NCBI RefSeq assembly: GCF_046569695.1
Contig: NZ_JBKHUI010000007.1
Coordinates: 149,977 to 213,976 of the forward strand
Reading direction: 5' to 3'
Source: Kluyvera sp046569695
GTDB taxonomy: Bacteria; Pseudomonadota; Gammaproteobacteria; Enterobacterales; Enterobacteriaceae
Length of the DNA stretch: 64,000 bases
Shown one piece after another: positions 1-8,544 of this stretch. The position numbers and the translations under genes were made by a program. Positions within the stretch are counted from its first letter, which is position 1, and every line of letters begins with the position of its first letter. The notes beneath the pieces are model-generated. The model did no database searches, was not told the origin of the DNA, and was given only the letters and a program-made list of their open reading frames with translations.

Positions 1-1238
1 ATCATCTTGCTCCTGCTATGGTTCGCCCTTACCAGACGCTACAGAAAAAAGAACGGCATAACCTATTTATGATCGCTGGTGCTGGCATTAAGCCTTCAAA
101 AAATGCACGACCTGGTACCACTCTTGATATTTCTCCAACATTATTACGTTTTTTAAACTATGGTTCTCATCCCATTGCTCTTGGCCGTGATTTAAATGGC
201 ACGATGCCGACATTGCCAGAACGTTTTCTGAGTGAGAAAGTGATTGATTTAAAAATGTTTGCCTGGCGAAAGATAATCGACTCAAAGTTTTGGGGATACC
301 CTTCTTTAGAAAAGGTAGTTGCTGTCAACCAAACTGAACATCAGATTTCATTTGGTGGTCAATCTTATGCTTTCCCCTTACTGATCGGCTATGCTGAATC
401 AGGAAAAGTTGAAAATATTTACTTTCGCTACGATGATCTAGTAGCCTATGGCGATAATAGTTTACTTCCCGCATTTTATTTATCTAATGATTTTGGTAAC
501 AGCCAACCATTTCTGTGGATTGATCGCTGTATAGAAATCTCGACGTTAGCCCCCTCGGTGAAAAAATATGGCAATGACTATTGCTACTATAATGGGTCTT
601 TGGCTTCGACCTACTCCACCGGTGTGATTTCGCAAGATACTCACACGATAAATGTGAGCCGCAATGATGGGCTATCCTATTCCAGAACTCAGGTCGATAC
701 CCGACGCAAGGAACTTAATGAGAAGAATATTATTCATTGGGGTGTTTTAAAATGGGATACACCCGAAACATTAAACCTACCAGGAACGGGCGTTATTGCC
801 GTTGGCGAGAAGTCCCTTTTGCAGTACACAAATATCATTGGCGATGATTTTCCCAACCCCGGTTTAAACCTTTCCCGTATATCCTATAAGGTCGATTTAA
901 AAAACGGTGTTATTTTACATACTGAAAATCTATCGAAAACGTCTTCCCGGCCGCTTGCTACTAAAGACAAACCGCCTGCCACAACGACAGTTGGCAAACA
1001 AATCGCTAAGAGTGAATGGACACCCCTGTTCTATATATTGGCAGGCAATATCGATGAAGAGAGTCGCGATTATGCTGAGCATCTACCTGAACATTTATCC
1101 GCTTCGCTGGTCCAGCGTCTAAAACCAGGAGAGAGCTATATTGCGATCTGGGATAGAGACGCCAGCATGGTTTATGAAGACCATGGCCCGGCGGACCAGG
1201 CCATTGGCGTGAAGATTATCTTTAATAAAGGACAATAG
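1..1238 (+). CDS. OpgB-like phosphoglycerol transferase / sulfatase-fold protein, 3' part only
   Basis: This is the C-terminal part of a larger gene whose start lies outside the window. The frame opens with HLAPAM, which fits the metal-binding SDH-L-A motif of OpgB (MdoB); bases 1-2 would complete an Asp codon. It continues with a KKERHNLFMI stretch and a WIDRC motif, both paralleling E. coli OpgB (NKQDRNNLFFV, WVDRC). OpgB moves phosphoglycerol from phosphatidylglycerol to periplasmic glucans; the same reaction here is inference. About 410 residues are present, including the periplasmic tail beyond the alkaline-phosphatase-like core. Base composition is clearly more AT-rich than in the neighbours, suggesting acquired DNA. 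E. coli has no such gene next to mnmC. It could instead be another lipoteichoic-acid-synthase-like enzyme. Confidence 0.8.
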   Translation, partial: HLAPAMVRPYQTLQKKERHNLFMIAGAGIKPSKNARPGTTLDISPTLLRFLNYGSHPIALGRDLNGTMPTLPERFLSEKVIDLKMFAWRKIIDSKFWGYPSLEKVVAVNQTEHQISFGGQSYAFPLLIGYAESGKVENIYFRYDDLVAYGDNSLLPAFYLSNDFGNSQPFLWIDRCIEISTLAPSVKKYGNDYCYYNGSLASTYSTGVISQDTHTINVSRNDGLSYSRTQVDTRRKELNEKNIIHWGVLKWDTPETLNLPGTGVIAVGEKSLLQYTNIIGDDFPNPGLNLSRISYKVDLKNGVILHTENLSKTSSRPLATKDKPPATTTVGKQIAKSEWTPLFYILAGNIDEESRDYAEHLPEHLSASLVQRLKPGESYIAIWDRDASMVYEDHGPADQAIGVKIIFNKGQ

Positions 1239-1244
1239 TACAGA

Positions 1245-1265
1245 GAGGGCTGTGAACTAGCCCTC
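1245..1265. terminator. hairpin between convergent opgB-like gene and mnmC
   Basis: A 7-bp perfect stem (GAGGGCT / AGCCCTC) with a 7-base loop sits between the stop codons of the two convergent genes. There is no clear T-run on either side, so terminator activity is only a guess from position. Confidence 0.4.
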
Positions 1266-1273
1266 CCTTATCT

Positions 1274-3283
1274 CTACGCCTTTTTCTTTACTTCTTTGCC
1301 TTTCAGCAATTTGCGTACCCAAAGACGGTTTGGGTTCAGCGCTGACAACGTTTCCGCATCCATTGGGATCGGTTCTTCGCTCATTTGTGCGGCCAGAATT
1401 TCCGCACAAAGCGGGGCAGAGCATAGTCCGCGCGATCCGAGAGCGCTAATGAGGAATAAACCGCGATAGTAAGGGGCCGGGATTGCCGCTTCTTTATGGT
1501 TTGCAAGCTGTGCATAGGCGCTTAGTGTTGCGTTGTAGTCCGGTGCGTTGCCGATCATCGGCATATGATCGCGCGAAGCGCAGCGCACGCCACAGCGGGC
1601 ATTCTTTGTGCTGACATCAATCGTCTTCGCCCACTCAGCATGTGGGAAGCAGTCAATCAGCCGTTGTCGATTTTGCTGTTGCTCGCTATCGCGATAGTCA
1701 ATCTCATCACTGCCACGACGATAGCTGGCGCCGATACAGTGTTGCTGCGTTTGCGGAGCGTATGGGGTGAGATAGCCATCGTAGCATAATACCTGCTTAA
1801 GGGCTTTAAGCGACGGCGTGGTATCAATATGGCTGACTTGACCGCTGACTGAATAGACTGGTAACGCCTCAGTTTGGGCAAAGGTATTGATCCGGTGCCC
1901 GTTTGCTAAAACCACCGTTTGATGATGCGCTGTTTTGTTATGCGTAAAGGCTACCTGCCAACCGTCTTCCTGCTCTGTTAATGACGAGACGGTATGTTGG
2001 TAGACGGTATGCAATCCTTGCTGCTCGGCTAGCGTCAGAATTCCTGCGGTCAATTCGGCAGGGCATAACCAGCCGCCTTGCGGGTAGGTTATTCCACCAC
2101 AGTCCGTTGCCACACCGGCTATCTGCTCAACCTCCTCAGCTTCCACCGCAGTTGCCAGCGCGGATGGAAGGTCTAATGACAACATTTGCGCTATCTTTTG
2201 CTGACTTTTCTCATCCCATGCCAACTGCGTGACGCCGCACCAGTTGTGCGAGAAAGGGATTGGCAGTGCATCATAGAGACGACGAGCAAAAGTAAAGGCC
2301 GCCGGGAAAAAGCGGTTGATGCTGCCATCCTGTTTACTCAACAACGGGTATAGCGCTCCCTGACGGTTGCCCGAGGCTCCCTGAGCGGGTTTATCATCCG
2401 CGCAGTAGAGCGTCACCTGCCAGCCGCGACGAAGCAGCGCGAGCGCAAGTAGTGCGCTGGCAATCCCGCCGCCAATGATGGCGACTTCTCGCTTTTCTGT
2501 CCCTTTGCGTGCAAACCATGGGTTTTTTGATGGTGGCACTAAATCCTGCTCCATCCCCCCGCAGAGCATGTCGCGCTTACGCCCAAAGCCTTTCGTCTTG
2601 CGCATGGCAAATCCGGCCTCCTGCAAGCCACGGCGGACAAACCCTGCTGAGGTGAAGGTGGCAAGCGTACCGCCCGGTCTGGCGGTTCGCGCCATCGCGG
2701 CAAACAGCGTTGGGGTCCACATATCCGGGTTTTTAGCGGGAGCGAAGCCATCAAGAAACCAGGCATCGACCTGCTGATTAAAACTGTCGTCGAGTTTGTC
2801 GGTGAGTTTGTTGATGTCGCCAAACCATAAATCCAGCGTGACGCGCCCCCCGTCGAGCAGCAGGCGATGACAGCCTGCCAGCGGCAGCGGCCACTGCGCC
2901 TGGAGCTGTTCAGCCCATGGCGTCAGCTCCGGCCAGCGCTGATGCGCCAGACGCAAATCATCGGCTTTGAGCGGGAATTTTTCAAAACTGACGAAATGTA
3001 ATCTTTGTAGCGTAGCGTCAGGATGCTGGCGGCAAAAGGCATCGAACGCTTGCCACAGCGTCAGGAAATTGAGGCCGGTACCAAAACCACTTTCTGCCAC
3101 TACAAACAGCGGGCGGGGATGGATTGGGAAGCGTTCCTCGAGTTGATTACCGCCGAGAAAGACGTAGCGCGTCTCTTCCAGACCGTTGTCATTGGAGAAG
3201 TAGACATCATCAAAATCTCGGGAAACAGGTGTACCCTCACTGTTAAATTCGAGGTTGGCAGATTGTATGGCGTTATGTTTCAC
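1274..3283 (-). CDS. mnmC: tRNA 5-methylaminomethyl-2-thiouridine biosynthesis bifunctional protein MnmC
   Basis: MnmC completes mnm5s2U at the wobble position of tRNAs. The C-terminal FAD oxidoreductase removes the carboxymethyl group and the N-terminal SAM-dependent domain methylates the amine. The glycine-rich SAM motif (ESGFGTGLNF) is near residues 64-73 and the FAD dinucleotide motif (IIGGGIASALL) lies near residue 270. I chose the GTG start that gives VKHNAIQSANLEFN, aligning with E. coli MnmC (668 aa); this protein has 669. An upstream in-frame start would add 34 residues with no family counterpart. The gene is divergent from fabB, so its promoter shares the FadR/FabR region. Confidence 0.96.
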   Translation of the reverse strand: MKHNAIQSANLEFNSEGTPVSRDFDDVYFSNDNGLEETRYVFLGGNQLEERFPIHPRPLFVVAESGFGTGLNFLTLWQAFDAFCRQHPDATLQRLHFVSFEKFPLKADDLRLAHQRWPELTPWAEQLQAQWPLPLAGCHRLLLDGGRVTLDLWFGDINKLTDKLDDSFNQQVDAWFLDGFAPAKNPDMWTPTLFAAMARTARPGGTLATFTSAGFVRRGLQEAGFAMRKTKGFGRKRDMLCGGMEQDLVPPSKNPWFARKGTEKREVAIIGGGIASALLALALLRRGWQVTLYCADDKPAQGASGNRQGALYPLLSKQDGSINRFFPAAFTFARRLYDALPIPFSHNWCGVTQLAWDEKSQQKIAQMLSLDLPSALATAVEAEEVEQIAGVATDCGGITYPQGGWLCPAELTAGILTLAEQQGLHTVYQHTVSSLTEQEDGWQVAFTHNKTAHHQTVVLANGHRINTFAQTEALPVYSVSGQVSHIDTTPSLKALKQVLCYDGYLTPYAPQTQQHCIGASYRRGSDEIDYRDSEQQQNRQRLIDCFPHAEWAKTIDVSTKNARCGVRCASRDHMPMIGNAPDYNATLSAYAQLANHKEAAIPAPYYRGLFLISALGSRGLCSAPLCAEILAAQMSEEPIPMDAETLSALNPNRLWVRKLLKGKEVKKKA

Positions 3284-3358
3284 GTAAGTTACTCGTACGG
3301 CAAGGAGTCTGAGGATCTTAACGATGCAGGCTCGATGGCGCAAATTTCTGCATAAAAT

Positions 3359-3375
3359 TGCTGATCGGACTTGTT
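3359..3375 (+). promoter_or_regulatory. FadR operator upstream of fabB
   Basis: The 17-base sequence TGCTGATCGGACTTGTT matches the FadR consensus (AGCTGGTCNGACNTGTT) at nearly all fixed positions. It overlaps the candidate fabB -35 box. In E. coli FadR activates fabB from an equivalent site. The match is visible in the sequence; activation here is inferred from the family. Confidence 0.8.
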
Positions 3376-3399
3376 CGGCGTACAAGTGTACGCTATCTT
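3371..3399 (+). promoter_or_regulatory. fabB promoter with embedded FabR palindrome
   Basis: A -35-like TTGTTC (3371-3376) is separated by 17 bases from a -10-like TATCTT (3394-3399). The spacer is filled by a perfect palindrome, GCGTACA-AG-TGTACGC (3378-3393), which fits the FabR operator found at fabA and fabB. A repressor bound there would block RNA polymerase, matching the known negative control by FabR. The FadR site lies immediately upstream. Confidence 0.78.
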
Positions 3400-3443
3400 G
3401 CGACTCGAAACTTTAAAATAGTGATGACTTACAGAGGTATTGA

Positions 3444-4655
3444 ATGAAACGTGCAGTGATTACTGGCCTGGGTATCGTTTCCAGCATCGGTAGCAACCAG
3501 CAGGAAGTCCTGGCATCTCTGCGTGAAGGACGCTCGGGGATCACTTTCTCTCAAGAGTTCAAAGATTCTGGTATGCGTAGCCACGTATGGGGTAACGTCA
3601 AACTGGACACCACCGGTCTTATCGACCGCAAAGTGGTCCGTTTCATGAACGATGCCTCTATCTATGCTTATCTCTCCATGCAGCAGGCGGTTGAAGACTC
3701 TGGCCTGAAAGCAGAAGATTATCAAAACAACCCGCGCGTAGGCCTGATTGCTGGCTCCGGTGGTTCTTCTAAAGCGCAGGTATTTGGTGCTGACGCAATG
3801 CGTAGCCCACGTGGCCTGAAAGCGGTGGGTCCATATGTTGTGACCAAAGCGATGGGCTCTGCGGTTTCGGCCTGCCTCGCTACGCCGTTCAAAATTCACG
3901 GTGTGAACTACTCCATCAGCTCCGCATGTGCTACCTCCGCACACTGTATCGGTAACGCGGTAGAGCAGATTCAGCTGGGCAAACAGGACATTGTTTTTGC
4001 CGGCGGTGGCGAAGAGCTGGGCTGGGAAATGGCCTGTGAGTTCGATGCGATGGGCGCACTGTCCACCAAGTACAATGAAACTCCAGAGAAAGCTTCCCGT
4101 ACCTATGACGCGCACCGTGATGGTTTCATCATCGCAGGTGGCGGCGGTATGGTTGTGGTTGAAGAACTTGAACACGCACTGGCTCGCGGCGCGCATATTT
4201 ATGCAGAAATCGTTGGCTACGGTGCGACGTCTGATGGCGCAGACATGGTTGCTCCATCTGGTGAAGGTGCAGTGCGCTGCATGAAGATGGCGATGCATGG
4301 CGTTGATACCCCAATCGACTACCTGAACTCCCACGGTACCTCTACTCCGGTAGGCGACGTGAAAGAACTGGGTGCGATTCGTGAAGTGTTTGGCGACAAC
4401 AGCCCAGCAATCTCCGCAACCAAAGCAATGACCGGTCACTCTCTGGGTGCCGCTGGCGTGCAGGAAGCTATCTACTCTCTGCTGATGCTGGAACACGGCT
4501 TTATCGCCCCAAGCATCAACATCGACGAGATGGACGAGCAGGCTGCTGGTCTGAACATCGTGACTGAACCAACCGACCGCGAACTGACTACTGTTATGTC
4601 CAACAGCTTCGGCTTCGGTGGTACTAACGCCACGCTGGTCATGCGTAAGCTGTAA
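3444..4655 (+). CDS. fabB: beta-ketoacyl-ACP synthase I (KAS I)
   Basis: Cytosolic condensing enzyme that elongates acyl-ACP with malonyl-ACP and is needed for unsaturated fatty acid synthesis. The Cys-His-His triad is visible: Cys162 in SSACATS, His297 in NSHGTS and His332 in TGHSLG. The C-terminal glycine-rich SFGFGGTN loop is intact. At 403 residues it is slightly shorter than E. coli FabB (406): it lacks one residue in the loop after GSGG near position 107 and the last two residues. It is a single-gene transcript with the FadR/FabR promoter upstream and a strong terminator downstream. Confidence 0.98.
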   Translation: MKRAVITGLGIVSSIGSNQQEVLASLREGRSGITFSQEFKDSGMRSHVWGNVKLDTTGLIDRKVVRFMNDASIYAYLSMQQAVEDSGLKAEDYQNNPRVGLIAGSGGSSKAQVFGADAMRSPRGLKAVGPYVVTKAMGSAVSACLATPFKIHGVNYSISSACATSAHCIGNAVEQIQLGKQDIVFAGGGEELGWEMACEFDAMGALSTKYNETPEKASRTYDAHRDGFIIAGGGGMVVVEELEHALARGAHIYAEIVGYGATSDGADMVAPSGEGAVRCMKMAMHGVDTPIDYLNSHGTSTPVGDVKELGAIREVFGDNSPAISATKAMTGHSLGAAGVQEAIYSLLMLEHGFIAPSINIDEMDEQAAGLNIVTEPTDRELTTVMSNSFGFGGTNATLVMRKL

Positions 4656-4672
4656 TTTTTACAGTTGGTGAG

Positions 4673-4700
4673 AAAAAGGAGCCTTCAGGCTCCTTTTTTT
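4673..4700 (+). terminator. rho-independent terminator of fabB
   Basis: A 7-bp stem AGGAGCC / GGCTCCT with a TTCA loop is flanked by an A-run before and seven Ts after. It begins about 18 bases past the fabB stop. Confidence 0.92.
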
Positions 4701-4864
4701 ATGCGTTGACAATCGCCTGAAATAACAGGCAAACTCCTGGCTCAACATTATCATCACGATAATGCGTAAGCGTTCAACGTCAACCAACGCACCTTAATCC
4801 TGATGATCAGGTAGAGGGGGCGTGGCCACAGTACCTCGCCTTACTCAGCATTCTGGAGTAAAGC

Positions 4865-6040
4865 ATGACAGCAGTAACTCAAACTGAACCAACATCTTCT
4901 TCGAACGGGTCGCTATTTCGCATCGCGTTTGCGGTGTTTCTGACCTATCTCACCGTTGGCATTCCGCTGCCGGTCATTCCACTATTTGTGCACCAGGAAC
5001 TGGGCTACGGCAACACGATGGTGGGCATTGCCGTCGGTATTCAGTTCTTTGCAACCGTTCTGACGCGTGGCTACGCCGGGCGTCTGGCGGACCAGTATGG
5101 CGGTAAGCGCTCAGCATTGCAGGGGATGGCCGCCTGTGCGTTTGCCGGGGCTGCCTGGCTTGGCGCGGCGCTGCTTCCGGTGGACGCGATGGTTAAATTT
5201 GGCCTGCTTATCGTCGGGCGCTTAATTCTGGGCTTTGGTGAAAGTCAGTTGTTAACCGGTACCCTGACCTGGGGGATGGGGCTGGTAGGGCCGAAGCAGT
5301 CCGGCAAGGTGATGTCCTGGAACGGCATGGCGATATTTGGTGCGCTGGCCGCGGGGGCTCCTTTGGGGCTGTTTATCAATGTGCACTACGGTTTTGCCGT
5401 GCTGGCTGGAGTCACGATGGCGCTGCCTCTGCTGGCCTGGGCCTTCAACGGCTCGGTGCGTAAAGTCGCCGCCATGGCCGGGGAGCGTCCGTCGCTGTTT
5501 AGCGTGATTGGCCTTATCTGGAAACCGGGCATGGGATTGGCGCTCCAGGGCGTGGGCTTCGCGGTAATTGGCACCTTCGTATCGCTCTACTTTATGAGCA
5601 AAGGCTGGTCGATGGCCGGTTTCACGCTGACGGCCTTTGGCGGCACCTTTGTGCTGGTGCGAATTCTGTTTGGCTGGATGCCGGATCGCTTCGGCGGCGT
5701 GAAGGTGGCCGTGGTCTCGTTGCTGGTGGAAACCGTGGGCCTCCTGCTGCTGTGGCAGGCACCGAGTGCATGGGTGGCGCTTTCCGGCGCGGCGCTGACC
5801 GGAGCCGGATGCTCGCTGATTTTCCCGGCGCTGGGCGTGGAAGTGGTAAAACGTGTGCCGCAGCAAGTTCGTGGGACAGCGCTGGGTGGCTATGCGGCGT
5901 TTCAGGATATCGCCCTGGGCGTATCCGGGCCGCTGGCGGGGATGCTGGCGACCTCATTCGGCTATCCGTCCGTCTTCCTGGGCGGGGCGATTTCCGCCGT
6001 GCTGGGGATCGTGGTCACCCTCTGGTCATTCCGTAAGTAA
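4865..6040 (+). CDS. yfcJ: major facilitator superfamily transporter YfcJ
   Basis: A 391-residue inner membrane protein with about twelve hydrophobic segments and the typical MFS loop between TM2 and TM3 (GRLADQYGGKR, residues ~77-87). Sequence and length closely follow E. coli YfcJ (392 aa), and its place after fabB is the same. It belongs to the drug/sugar efflux-like MFS group; the natural substrate is unknown, and arabinose or herbicide export reported for relatives is not something the sequence shows. It is convergent with the GntR gene, with only three bases between the stops, so any terminator must lie inside coding sequence. Confidence 0.93.
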   Translation: MTAVTQTEPTSSSNGSLFRIAFAVFLTYLTVGIPLPVIPLFVHQELGYGNTMVGIAVGIQFFATVLTRGYAGRLADQYGGKRSALQGMAACAFAGAAWLGAALLPVDAMVKFGLLIVGRLILGFGESQLLTGTLTWGMGLVGPKQSGKVMSWNGMAIFGALAAGAPLGLFINVHYGFAVLAGVTMALPLLAWAFNGSVRKVAAMAGERPSLFSVIGLIWKPGMGLALQGVGFAVIGTFVSLYFMSKGWSMAGFTLTAFGGTFVLVRILFGWMPDRFGGVKVAVVSLLVETVGLLLLWQAPSAWVALSGAALTGAGCSLIFPALGVEVVKRVPQQVRGTALGGYAAFQDIALGVSGPLAGMLATSFGYPSVFLGGAISAVLGIVVTLWSFRK

Positions 6041-6043
6041 TCG

Positions 6044-6781
6044 TTATTGCCCGGCTCCGCGCGTCTGAGGGCCGGCAACCGCTTTGCGCGGCAGGAAATA
6101 TTTCACCTGGAATTCAAACATGTTGGTGTACAGAATCGAGTAATCGATAGGGTTCGACTGTTCATCAATGGCCTGTGTCTGCATACGGATAATCGGATCG
6201 AACGCGCTGATGTGCAGTAGTTTGGCCACGTCTGGTGACGGTAAAATAGGCTGAATAGACTCATAGCAGCCAAGAATTTTCACACCGCACTCATTCTCAA
6301 TATACGCAAACTTCGACTTCTTCATATGGGCGAGCGTCAGGTCCGGGAACCGACTGGCGGAGAGCCACGTCTCCTCAATCTGCATGGCAATATTGTCGAT
6401 TAAACGCAGGCGCCTGGCGTAGTAGACTGGTTCGCCGAGCATCACCCGCAGGTTATTGGCAATCTCTTCAGAGGCGGTCTGTAGCTCAAACTTCAGGATC
6501 TGGCTGGTGGGGGTTTTGCCCTCGTTGCGGGCGATTTCGGTAAAGCTATCGAGATGGGTCACAGAGGCCTGAAAATGTTTATTCCGCAGATAGGTGCCTG
6601 AACCATGCCGCCGTTCAATCATCCCTTCCTCTTCTAGCGTCTTTAGCGCCTTGCGTAGCGTATTACGCGAAACATCATAATGCTCTGCCAACTCTTTTTC
6701 CGAAGGTAGAAGATCGCCGATATTGTAGATTGAGCTGTTTAATCTGTTTTTAAGCAGATTGATGACGTTCTGATAAACCAC
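6044..6781 (-). CDS. GntR-family regulator with UTRA domain
   Basis: A 245-residue regulator of the HutC/YvoA branch. Residues ~5-70 form a winged helix-turn-helix (PSEKELAEHYDVSRNTLRKA), and residues ~85-235 a UTRA effector-binding domain that in this group binds sugar phosphates or related small molecules. The start is a GTG with an excellent Shine-Dalgarno sequence (AAGGAGG, seven bases upstream). It is divergent from a PTS EIIC gene across a 346-base region and most likely controls it. Its absence from the E. coli locus marks it as part of an accessory cassette. The effector is unknown. Confidence 0.9.
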   Translation of the reverse strand: MVYQNVINLLKNRLNSSIYNIGDLLPSEKELAEHYDVSRNTLRKALKTLEEEGMIERRHGSGTYLRNKHFQASVTHLDSFTEIARNEGKTPTSQILKFELQTASEEIANNLRVMLGEPVYYARRLRLIDNIAMQIEETWLSASRFPDLTLAHMKKSKFAYIENECGVKILGCYESIQPILPSPDVAKLLHISAFDPIIRMQTQAIDEQSNPIDYSILYTNMFEFQVKYFLPRKAVAGPQTRGAGQ

Positions 6782-7127
6782 TTTTGAACCTCCTTAAATC
6801 CTTTTTTAACAGTAGGTTACAAATTCATCTCCGTAAAAATGCACCAACACGTTCAGTTATCAGTCAATTATTGAACAACTTTGGTGCCGTTAACTGTGAT
6901 CGCAATGCAGGTTAAGAAAATTAACAATTATTAAAGTGAACGTCAATGAGTGACATATTTTTGTGAAAGGAAATGGGATGCGAAATATATTATTAAATCG
7001 TGCTATTGGAATATCGATAAAGATGAAGATTCAGGGCCGGATGGATAGTCAAACGGTGTTTTAATTGGCTCGCTAGCTATTGAGTAAATAATTATTTTTT
7101 ATTTCATTGTAAAATTAAGGGACCATT
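6782..7127. promoter_or_regulatory. divergent control region of the GntR-PTS cassette
   Basis: This is a 346-base AT-rich region between the divergent regulator and EIIC genes. It contains a weak inverted repeat (GTTCA with TGAAC, 6850-6875) and a half CRP-like TGTGA near 6895. A short open frame with a good ribosome site lies at 6978-7064. A clear Shine-Dalgarno (AAGGGA) precedes the EIIC ATG. No operator can be assigned with confidence. Confidence 0.4.
6978..7064 (+). CDS. possible 28-residue leader peptide upstream of PTS EIIC
   Basis: An ATG with an AGGA box six bases upstream opens a 28-codon frame ending in TAA, 63 bases before the EIIC start. The peptide is basic and hydrophobic (begins MRNILLNRAIGISIK). 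I recognise no family. It may be a translated leader or chance; the ribosome site is the only positive evidence. Confidence 0.25.
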   Translation: MRNILLNRAIGISIKMKIQGRMDSQTVF

Positions 7128-8459
7128 ATGGGGTTAATGAATTCATTTGAACGTGGGATGGAAAAAATCCTTGTTCCGATAGCCATTAAATTAAACTCGC
7201 AGATCCACGTTTCGGCCATTCGCGACGCCTTTATTCTATCCTTTCCAATCGTCATGGCCAGCTCGCTGATTATTCTGATTAACTTCGCCATCCTCTCGCC
7301 TGACGGTTTTATCGCCAGTATCCTGCATCTGGGGACGATATTCCCTAATCTGGTCGATGCTCAGCAAATATTTACTCCGGTGATGAACGGCTCGGTCAAT
7401 ATTATGGCAGTACTAATTACCTTCCTCGTGGCGCGTAATATGGCGATAAGCTACCAGCAAGATGACCTGCTGTGCGGCCTGACCGCTATTGGCGCGTTTT
7501 TTGTGGTCTATACCCCATATACGATTATCGATGGGCAGGCTTACCTGAGCACCAAATATCTGGGGCCACAGGGGTTGTTTGTAGCGGTTATTGTCGCGCT
7601 GCTGGCGAGTGAAATTTTCTGTCGCCTGGCGCGTAATCCGAAGGTGACCATTAATATGCCAGCCGCAGTACCGCCTGCAGTAGCACGCTCCTTCAAGGTA
7701 CTGTTGCCGATCTTCTTCGTAATGATCTTCTTCTCGGTGCTGAACTACCTGTTGTTGAAAATCTCGCCAAACGGCCTGAACGACCTGATCTACACCCTGA
7801 TTCAGGCGCCGCTGAAGGATATGGGCACCAACATCGTGACTGTGTTGATTCTGGGGCTGGTGGCTAACTTCCTGTGGATCCTCGGCATTCATGGGCCGAA
7901 CACCGTAGCGGCGATTCGTGAAACCATCTTCTCAGAAGCGAATCTGGAGAACCTCTCCTATGCAGCCTCCCATGGTTCAACCTGGGGCGCGCCGTACCCG
8001 ATTACCTGGACCGGTATTAACGACGCCTTCGCCAACTGCGGCGGCTCCGGGATGACGCTGGGTCTGCTGCTGGCTATTTTTATTGCCTCCCGCCGCAAAG
8101 ATTACCGCGATCTCGCCAAAATGGCCTTTGTGCCTGGCTTGTTTAACATCAACGAACCGGTGATGTTCGGTCTGCCTATCGTACTGAACCCGATTCTGGT
8201 GATTCCATTTATTCTGGTGCCGTTTGTTAACTCACTGATTGGCTATTTCTTTATTACCCTGGAAATTATTCCTCCGATTGCTTACGCGGTGCCGTGGACC
8301 ACGCCAGGGCCGCTTATTGCTTTCTTCGGCACAGGGGGGAACTGGATGGCGCTCTTCGTCGGCATACTGTGCCTGGTGGTCGCAACGCTTATCTACCTGC
8401 CGTTCGTGATTGCCGCTAACAAAGTCAATACGTCGGCCGCAGCGGAACAGAACGCTTAA
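7128..8459 (+). CDS. PTS lactose/cellobiose-type EIIC permease
   Basis: A 443-residue membrane permease of the Lac family (CelB-like) of the phosphotransferase system. It has about ten hydrophobic segments and the conserved regions GIHGPN (~residue 262), GGSGMTLGL (~305) and NINEPVMFGLP (~344), the last being the EIIC signature carrying the conserved Glu. EIIC alone binds and translocates a beta-glucoside or chitobiose-like disaccharide; phosphorylation needs EIIA and EIIB, which are not encoded nearby. It must either borrow them from elsewhere or act as a facilitator. It is divergent from the GntR regulator and followed by a HAD phosphatase gene. Substrate unknown. Confidence 0.9.
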   Translation: MGLMNSFERGMEKILVPIAIKLNSQIHVSAIRDAFILSFPIVMASSLIILINFAILSPDGFIASILHLGTIFPNLVDAQQIFTPVMNGSVNIMAVLITFLVARNMAISYQQDDLLCGLTAIGAFFVVYTPYTIIDGQAYLSTKYLGPQGLFVAVIVALLASEIFCRLARNPKVTINMPAAVPPAVARSFKVLLPIFFVMIFFSVLNYLLLKISPNGLNDLIYTLIQAPLKDMGTNIVTVLILGLVANFLWILGIHGPNTVAAIRETIFSEANLENLSYAASHGSTWGAPYPITWTGINDAFANCGGSGMTLGLLLAIFIASRRKDYRDLAKMAFVPGLFNINEPVMFGLPIVLNPILVIPFILVPFVNSLIGYFFITLEIIPPIAYAVPWTTPGPLIAFFGTGGNWMALFVGILCLVVATLIYLPFVIAANKVNTSAAAEQNA

Positions 8460-8481
8460 CGAAGGTAACGGCATAAAACGG

Positions 8482-8514
8482 TCCTCTCGCCCCATTGGGG
8501 AGGGAGTGAGGGGA
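8482..8514. repeat. C/T-G/A rich palindromic intergenic repeat, copy 1
   Basis: A CTCTCGCCCC / GGGGAGGGAG palindrome lies between the EIIC and HAD genes. The same family recurs at 17383-17430 and, doubled, at 53673-53760. It resembles the REP-like palindromes common between genes of Enterobacter and Klebsiella. It could form an mRNA hairpin that separates expression of the two genes. Confidence 0.65.
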
Positions 8515-8544
8515 CACACGCCCACCATTTTCCGGGAGATACAG

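Noticed and set aside
3284..3385. Longer N-terminus for MnmC
   Set aside because: The 34 additional residues have no counterpart in the family and run into the fabB promoter elements.
3429..4496. Long open frame (355 codons) antisense to fabB
   Set aside because: It mirrors fabB codon structure, has unusual Cys/His/Arg-rich composition and no homologue. FabB on the other strand is certain.
3444..4655. FabB as a truncated or defective enzyme because it lacks the final residues of E. coli FabB
   Set aside because: All catalytic residues and the C-terminal core are present; a two-residue difference at the tail is normal variation.
6840..6880. GntR operator at the weak GTTCA / TGAAC repeat
   Set aside because: Arms are only five bases with a long spacer; no second copy supports it.
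8482..8514. Rho-independent terminator between EIIC and HAD genes
   Set aside because: The palindrome lacks a T-run and belongs to a repeat family seen at two other loci.
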